64,000 nt of DNA from NCBI GenBank assembly GCA_036563805.1, contig DATCLS010000090.1:22769-86768 (forward strand), in the 5' to 3' direction. Within the stretch, counting starts at the first letter, position 1; the number at the start of each line of letters is the position of its first letter. Origin of the DNA: DATCLS01 sp036563805. Its GTDB lineage: Bacteria > Actinomycetota > Acidimicrobiia > Acidimicrobiales > VFJN01. A program made the translations under genes and the position numbers. Below, piece by piece: positions 60,366 through 64,000 of the stretch. The notes beneath the pieces are model-generated. The model searched no databases. It saw nothing but the letters and a program-made list of their open reading frames with translations, and was not told the DNA's origin.

Positions 60366-61184
60366 TCAAATGGCGAGGTCGAAGCGGAGGACGGCGAGCG
60401 CCTTGTCGTCGTGGCGCTTGGACCGGGGCCATCGGTCGCCGAAGGGGTCCTCGGCCTCGGCGTCGTGGATGGCGTCGAGGAGGCGAGCCGGTTCGTCGGC
60501 CGCGAGCGCGATCGCGGTCGGCCAGTCGGGCGGGACGCCGTAGCGGTCGACGCCGATGGAGACGCCATCGGTCATGGCCAGCACGACGCTGAGGTCGTCG
60601 ATCGGCCAGGAACGGGTGATCGCGTGGTGCGCGGCGGCGGGGTCCGCCTCGGCCACCCAGTAGCCGCCCGACCGGTTGCGGTGGCGGCGTTGGCCGTCGA
60701 CCAGCGCTTGCCAGGCCTCCGGCTCGTCGGCGTCGAATCGGCTCGGCTGGGCGAGGTTGGCGGTGACGGCCGCGAGGCGGTCGTCACGGACTTCGTGGAT
60801 GCCGCCGCTTCGGTCCGCGACAACGACAGGGCTGTCGCACAGCACGAGGACGTCGACGGTCTGGGCGTCCCACCGGACGACCGAAACGGTGGTGGAGGGG
60901 GCCGTGCCTGGCTGCAGGCGGTGGCGCTCGGCGACACGAGCGATCGAGCGCGCGAGGGCCGAGCGGAGATCGATGGTCGGATCGTCGCTCAGGCAGGTTG
61001 CGAGCTCGGAACCGAGCTGGTCAGCGATCCATCCACCGTTGCGAGGCGAGGGCTCGGGTTGGGACGCGCCGTCGAGGACGATCACGGCACGGTCGGTCGT
61101 GAAGATGCGATCTTCCGTCGGCCGTAGGCCGCTCGAGCGCTCAGCTCGCAGGACAGGTACGACTGGTGCACGCGTGAGGGGCAT
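60366..61184 (-). CDS. PP2C-like Ser/Thr protein phosphatase
   Basis: The protein has 272 residues. EDRIFTTDRAVIVLDGASQ holds the first metal Asp-Gly motif (V-x-D-G; the usual His is replaced), VVRWDAQTVDVLVLCDSPVVV the core strands, DDLSVVLAMTDGVSIGVD the second metal motif and RHDDKALAVLRFDL the last DD motif. It should dephosphorylate Ser/Thr on a partner. ATG 61184 begins 22 bases after the tRNA-Ala 3' end on the same strand, so the operon may be read from the tRNA promoter. It is the first gene of a PP2C-ABM-TPR cassette. Confidence 0.82.
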   Translation of the reverse strand: MPLTRAPVVPVLRAERSSGLRPTEDRIFTTDRAVIVLDGASQPEPSPRNGGWIADQLGSELATCLSDDPTIDLRSALARSIARVAERHRLQPGTAPSTTVSVVRWDAQTVDVLVLCDSPVVVADRSGGIHEVRDDRLAAVTANLAQPSRFDADEPEAWQALVDGQRRHRNRSGGYWVAEADPAAAHHAITRSWPIDDLSVVLAMTDGVSIGVDRYGVPPDWPTAIALAADEPARLLDAIHDAEAEDPFGDRWPRSKRHDDKALAVLRFDLAI

Positions 61185-61205
61185 GGGCGGCCGGCGCCGG
61201 TCTCG

Positions 61206-61279
61206 TGGAGACGATGGGATTCGAACCCACGACCCCCTGCTTGCAAAGCAGGTGCTCTAGCCAGCTGAGCTACGTCCCC
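61206..61279 (-). tRNA. tRNA-Ala (anticodon UGC)
   Basis: 74 bases on the minus strand. The acceptor stem GGGGACG pairs with CGTCTCC with a G-U pair at position 3-70, the classic Ala identity element. The D-arm GCTC...GAGC, anticodon stem CCTGC-TTTGCAA-GCAGG (anticodon TGC) and T-arm GGGTTCGAATCCC are all canonical. The discriminator is A, and CCA is not encoded. The 3' end is followed after 22 bases by the PP2C gene. Confidence 0.97.
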
Positions 61280-61427
61280 GGGTCGAGTCACTCTACCGAG
61301 CCTGGACCCCGAGGCGGGAGGGGCTGGGCCCGCAGGTGGGAGGGCCGGGCCGGGCGAGACGCGAGTGGGGGGTGGGAACGGCCGTGCTCCACGACCTAGT
61401 TTTGCCGCTCGTGGGTAGGGCCCGGCC

Positions 61428-62252
61428 GTGAAGGCGCGGATCGTCGGCATCGCGACGGTTGTCGTCGTCATCGTCTCGGGCGTCGTCCTGTGGCTGACGT
61501 GGGACTCGACCCAGACCCCCCGGTCGGACACGATGCCGGGGCCGATGTCGCTGCAGGCGCCGTCGGCGCTCGGGGGGAGCGAGGCTAGCGACGTCGGCGA
61601 CGTCGGCGACGCCAGCGAGGACGAGGCGCCGAGGGTCGAACCCTGCGCGCGCGGCGACGAGCCGGTCCGGCGGGACCCGTTGCTCGAGTGGGACACGGTC
61701 GTCGTCGACCCCACCTACCGCCTGCCGGCGGACTTCGAGCCGCCCGACCTGGTCGACGTGAGCGCCGCCGGCTTCGAGCCCACCGGCGACCGGGTCCGGC
61801 GGGGCGTCATCGGCGACCTGACCGCGCTGCGCCGGGCGGCGGAGGCCAACGGCACGCCGTTCATCGTCGTGTCGGCCTTCCGCAGCTACGAGCACCAGCG
61901 CCGGCTCTACGAGCAGCAGGTCGCCGAGGCGGGCCGCGACACGGCCGACGCCCGCACCGCCCGGGCCGGGCACAGCGAGCACCAGCTGGGCACGACGATC
62001 GACGTCCTCGACCCCAACTCGACGGAGCTGACCACGGCGTTCGCCGACACCCCGGCCGGCCGATGGCTGGCCGCGCACGCCCATGAGTACGGATTCGTGC
62101 TGAGCTACCCGGACGAGGGCCGCGAGCGCACCTGCTACGACTACGAGCCTTGGCATCTGCGCTACGTCGGCCGAGAGACCGCTCGACGGATCCACGACTC
62201 GGGGCTGGTCCCGCGGGAGTGGATGCTGTCCCGCCCCCGGACGGTTCGATGA
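61428..62252 (+). CDS. VanY-type D-alanyl-D-alanine carboxypeptidase, secreted
   Basis: The protein has 274 residues. One N-terminal TM helix (RIVGIATVVVVIVSGVVLWL) anchors it outside. The VanY domain has FIVVSAFRSYEHQ, HSEHQLGTTIDV (metal H-x6-D motif) and YEPWHLRYVG (the final catalytic W-H pair). It should trim D-Ala from peptidoglycan stem peptides. GTG 61428 is the likely start. The stop overlaps the ATG of the hydrolase gene (ATGA), so the two are co-translated, and both act outside the membrane. Confidence 0.9.
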   Translation: MKARIVGIATVVVVIVSGVVLWLTWDSTQTPRSDTMPGPMSLQAPSALGGSEASDVGDVGDASEDEAPRVEPCARGDEPVRRDPLLEWDTVVVDPTYRLPADFEPPDLVDVSAAGFEPTGDRVRRGVIGDLTALRRAAEANGTPFIVVSAFRSYEHQRRLYEQQVAEAGRDTADARTARAGHSEHQLGTTIDVLDPNSTELTTAFADTPAGRWLAAHAHEYGFVLSYPDEGRERTCYDYEPWHLRYVGRETARRIHDSGLVPREWMLSRPRTVR

Positions 62253-63751
62253 CCCGGACAGACAACCGGACAACCACCCGCACCCCCCGCCTCCTCGCCG
62301 CCCTGGTCGCGGCCGCCCTCGCCACCGGCGCCGCGGCCTGCGTCGAGCGCGCCGACGAGTCCCCGCTCGCCGGCGACCGGCCCGACGCCGCTGACGGCAG
62401 CGGCGGCGGGGCCCGCGCCAACGACGGCACCGGCGGCGGCACCATCGACTGGGAGCCCTGCATGGGCGGCGCCGAGTGCGCCGAGGTCGAGGTGCCGGTC
62501 GACTACGACAACCCCGACGGCAACACGCTCACGCTCAGCGTGAGCCGGGTCCCGGCGCGCGGCGAGCGCATCGGCTCGCTGTTCGTCAACCCGGGCGGCC
62601 CGGGCGGCACCGCCACCGACTTCGCCCCGACCATCGCCTCGGTCATGCCGTCGGAGATCACGAACCGGTTCGACATCGTCGGCGTCGACCCCCGGGGGCT
62701 GGGGGCCAGCGACTTCGACTGCGGCATGGACGGCGAGGAGATCTACGGCGTCGACTACTCGATCGACTCGCCCGAGGACGAGGAGGAGCTGCTCGACCTC
62801 AGCCAGGAGTACGTCGACGGCTGCGAGGCCGCCGCCGGCGAGCTGCTCCCCTACCTCGGCACCGAGGACGTCGCCCGCGACATCGACGCGGTGCGGGAGA
62901 TGATGGGCGACGACGAGCTCAACTACCTCGGCTACAGCTACGGCACCGCCATCGGCCAGATGCTGGCCGACCTGTTCCCCGACCGGGTGCGGGCGATGAT
63001 CCTCGACGGCGTGCTCGACCTGGGCCCGACCGGCGTCGAGCTGGCCGTCGACCAGGCGGCCGGCTTCGAGAGCGCGCTGGCCGCTTTCGAGGAGGACTGC
63101 GACAGCGACCCGTCGTGCCCCATCGCCCCCGGCGCCCACGGCGCCATCGAGGAGCTGATCGACCGGGTCGAGGAGGAGCCGATCCCGGCGTCGCCCCGCG
63201 ACCTGGGCCCGGGCGAGCTGGGCGTGGCCATGGCCTACCCGCTGTACGCCGAGTTCCTGTGGCCGGACTTCCAGATGGCCATCGCAAACGCGCTCGACGG
63301 CGACGGGACCGCCATGGTCAACCTGGCCGACCAGTACCTGGACGGCGACTGGGACATCTACTTCGCGGTCAACTGCCTCGACTTCGCCTGGCCCGACACC
63401 CCCGAGGAGCTGCTGGCCGAGGGCGAGGCGGCGGCCGACGAGGCCCCGATCTTCGGCGAGTGGATCGTCAACGACTACGTCCGCTGCTCGATGTGGCCCA
63501 CCGAGGCCGAGCCGCTGGAGCCGGTGACCGCCCCGGGCACCCCGCCGATCCTGGTGGTGTCGACGACCAACGACCCCGCCACCCCGTACGAGGCCGGGGT
63601 CCGGACGGCGGAGCGGCTCGAGGAGGGCGTGCTCCTGTCCTACGAGGGCGAGGGCCACACCATCGTGTTCAACGGCGACCCGTGCGTGGACGACGTCGCC
63701 GTCAGCTACCTGGTCGACCTGGAGCCGCCGGAGGACGGCTCGACCTGCTGA
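62249..63751 (+). CDS. Secreted alpha/beta hydrolase (tripeptidyl aminopeptidase-like)
   Basis: The protein has 500 residues. The signal (LLAALVAAALATG) ends with the lipobox GAAAC, so it is a lipoprotein. LFVNPGGPGGTATDF (oxyanion), VGVDPRGLGASDFDC, GYSYGTAIG (nucleophile Ser), TTNDPATPYEAG (Asp) and YEGEGHTIVF (His) form the triad of the SlpD/SlpE/tripeptidyl aminopeptidase group. CMGGAECAEVEVPVDYDNPDG is the family's N-terminal start. The acidic composition (many Asp/Glu) is marked. It probably releases N-terminal peptides or esters at the cell surface. Confidence 0.9.
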   Translation: MTRTDNRTTTRTPRLLAALVAAALATGAAACVERADESPLAGDRPDAADGSGGGARANDGTGGGTIDWEPCMGGAECAEVEVPVDYDNPDGNTLTLSVSRVPARGERIGSLFVNPGGPGGTATDFAPTIASVMPSEITNRFDIVGVDPRGLGASDFDCGMDGEEIYGVDYSIDSPEDEEELLDLSQEYVDGCEAAAGELLPYLGTEDVARDIDAVREMMGDDELNYLGYSYGTAIGQMLADLFPDRVRAMILDGVLDLGPTGVELAVDQAAGFESALAAFEEDCDSDPSCPIAPGAHGAIEELIDRVEEEPIPASPRDLGPGELGVAMAYPLYAEFLWPDFQMAIANALDGDGTAMVNLADQYLDGDWDIYFAVNCLDFAWPDTPEELLAEGEAAADEAPIFGEWIVNDYVRCSMWPTEAEPLEPVTAPGTPPILVVSTTNDPATPYEAGVRTAERLEEGVLLSYEGEGHTIVFNGDPCVDDVAVSYLVDLEPPEDGSTC

Positions 63752-63864
63752 CCCGGGGCCGCCGGCTCACCCGGGGCCACCGGCTGAGCGAGGGCCGGCG
63801 GCCGCCGCACGACGACCCGGCCGGCCGCCCAGGTGGCCGAGGGCCGAGCCGGCCGAGGGCCTAG
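63752..63864. other. Short gap before the IS element
   Basis: No gene. It contains Gly/Arg/Pro-type low-complexity sequence and short direct repeats of GGGGCC and CGGCTCACC/CGGCTGAGC type; the element's left end follows at CTAG 63861-63864. Confidence 0.5.
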
Positions 63865-64000
63865 GGCCTGTCCTGTAAGTCGCGCGTGTGTTCGCTAGTG
63901 TCGCTCGCCTGTGGTTGGTCGGGGTGAGTTGACGGATGCGGCCTGGGCGCGGATCGAGCCTTTGTTGCCTGGTCACGGGGGTGGTCGGCGGTGGCGGGAT
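63865..64000 (+). mobile_element. Left end of an IS5-family insertion sequence (truncated by window edge)
   Basis: The element begins GGCCTGTCCTGTAAGTCG right after CTAG (63861-63864), which fits the YTAR target preference of IS5-group elements, and carries the transposase start. The right end is outside the window. Codon use (CCT, TTG, GGT) is lower in GC than the flank, as expected for a mobile element. Confidence 0.75.
63911..64000 (+). CDS. IS5-family transposase, N-terminal fragment
   Basis: GTG 63911 opens V-V-G-R-G-E-L-T-D-A-A-W-A-R-I-E-P-L-L-P and continues GHGGGRRWRD to the edge. LTDAAWxRIxPLLP is the N-terminal signature of actinobacterial IS5-group transposases. The DDE catalytic part lies outside the window. 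Confidence 0.85.
   Translation, partial: MVGRGELTDAAWARIEPLLPGHGGGRRWRD

Overview
The window is a GC-rich (about 70-75% by eye) bacterial chromosome segment. GTG starts are frequent, neighbouring genes often overlap by ATGA/GTGA, and there is a CrgA-type division protein, a PurS/PurQ/PurL set and an HspR-DnaK module with HAIR-like operators. Together these indicate Actinomycetota. The style (one long purine cluster, many secreted acidic proteins, leaderless starts) suggests a class such as Acidimicrobiia, but that placement is inference.

Layout. 1-6282: edge of a surface-glycan locus (end of a family 2 glycosyltransferase, Gfo/Idh/MocA dehydrogenase, alkaline-phosphatase-fold protein, GNAT enzyme, a second glycosyltransferase, a flippase). 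6354-20150: nearly complete de novo purine set on the minus strand, in transcription order purA, purD, purE, purB, purC, purS, purQ, purL, purF, purM, then pyrE; two plus-strand genes (a small conserved protein and a GtrA-like membrane protein) sit inside it. 20249-22576: a small Cys-rich ORF and two paralogous LPxTG surface proteins. 22977-25524: clpB with a HAIR-like operator. 25854-38410: a second glycan cluster (FkbM methyltransferase, Wzz/BY-kinase, O-antigen ligase-like polymerase, glycosyltransferases, flippase, sulfotransferase, GDP-mannose 3,5-epimerase-like enzyme, and a priming transferase lacking its catalytic domain). 38493-42754: dnaK-grpE-dnaJ-hspR with a matching HAIR-like operator. 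42895-57508: housekeeping and accessory genes (lipoprotein, pabA/trpG-type amidotransferase, Ppx/GppA, crgA, thiolase, HU, helicase, CsaA-like protein, EamA/LysR pair, TetR with an SDR-cupin-SDR operon, and a frameshifted MmcQ/YjbR gene). 57519-61279: a TetR gene, about 800 bases without a credible gene, then a PP2C/monooxygenase/TPR cassette abutting tRNA-Ala(UGC), which looks like a tRNA-linked island. 61428-63751: VanY-like peptidase and a secreted alpha/beta hydrolase. From 63865: the left end of an IS5-family element.

How the genes work together. The purine block makes IMP precursors and AMP, with pyrE adding a pyrimidine step. The 25.8-38.4 kb block could build and export a methylated, sulfated polysaccharide containing an L-galactose or L-gulose type sugar. 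clpB and the dnaK operon share an operator of identical geometry (AAAGTTG-N13-CAACTTT), and the likely repressor HspR is encoded at the end of the dnaK operon. Several genes have a TANNNT -10 hexamer 6-9 bases before the start codon, which implies leaderless transcription.
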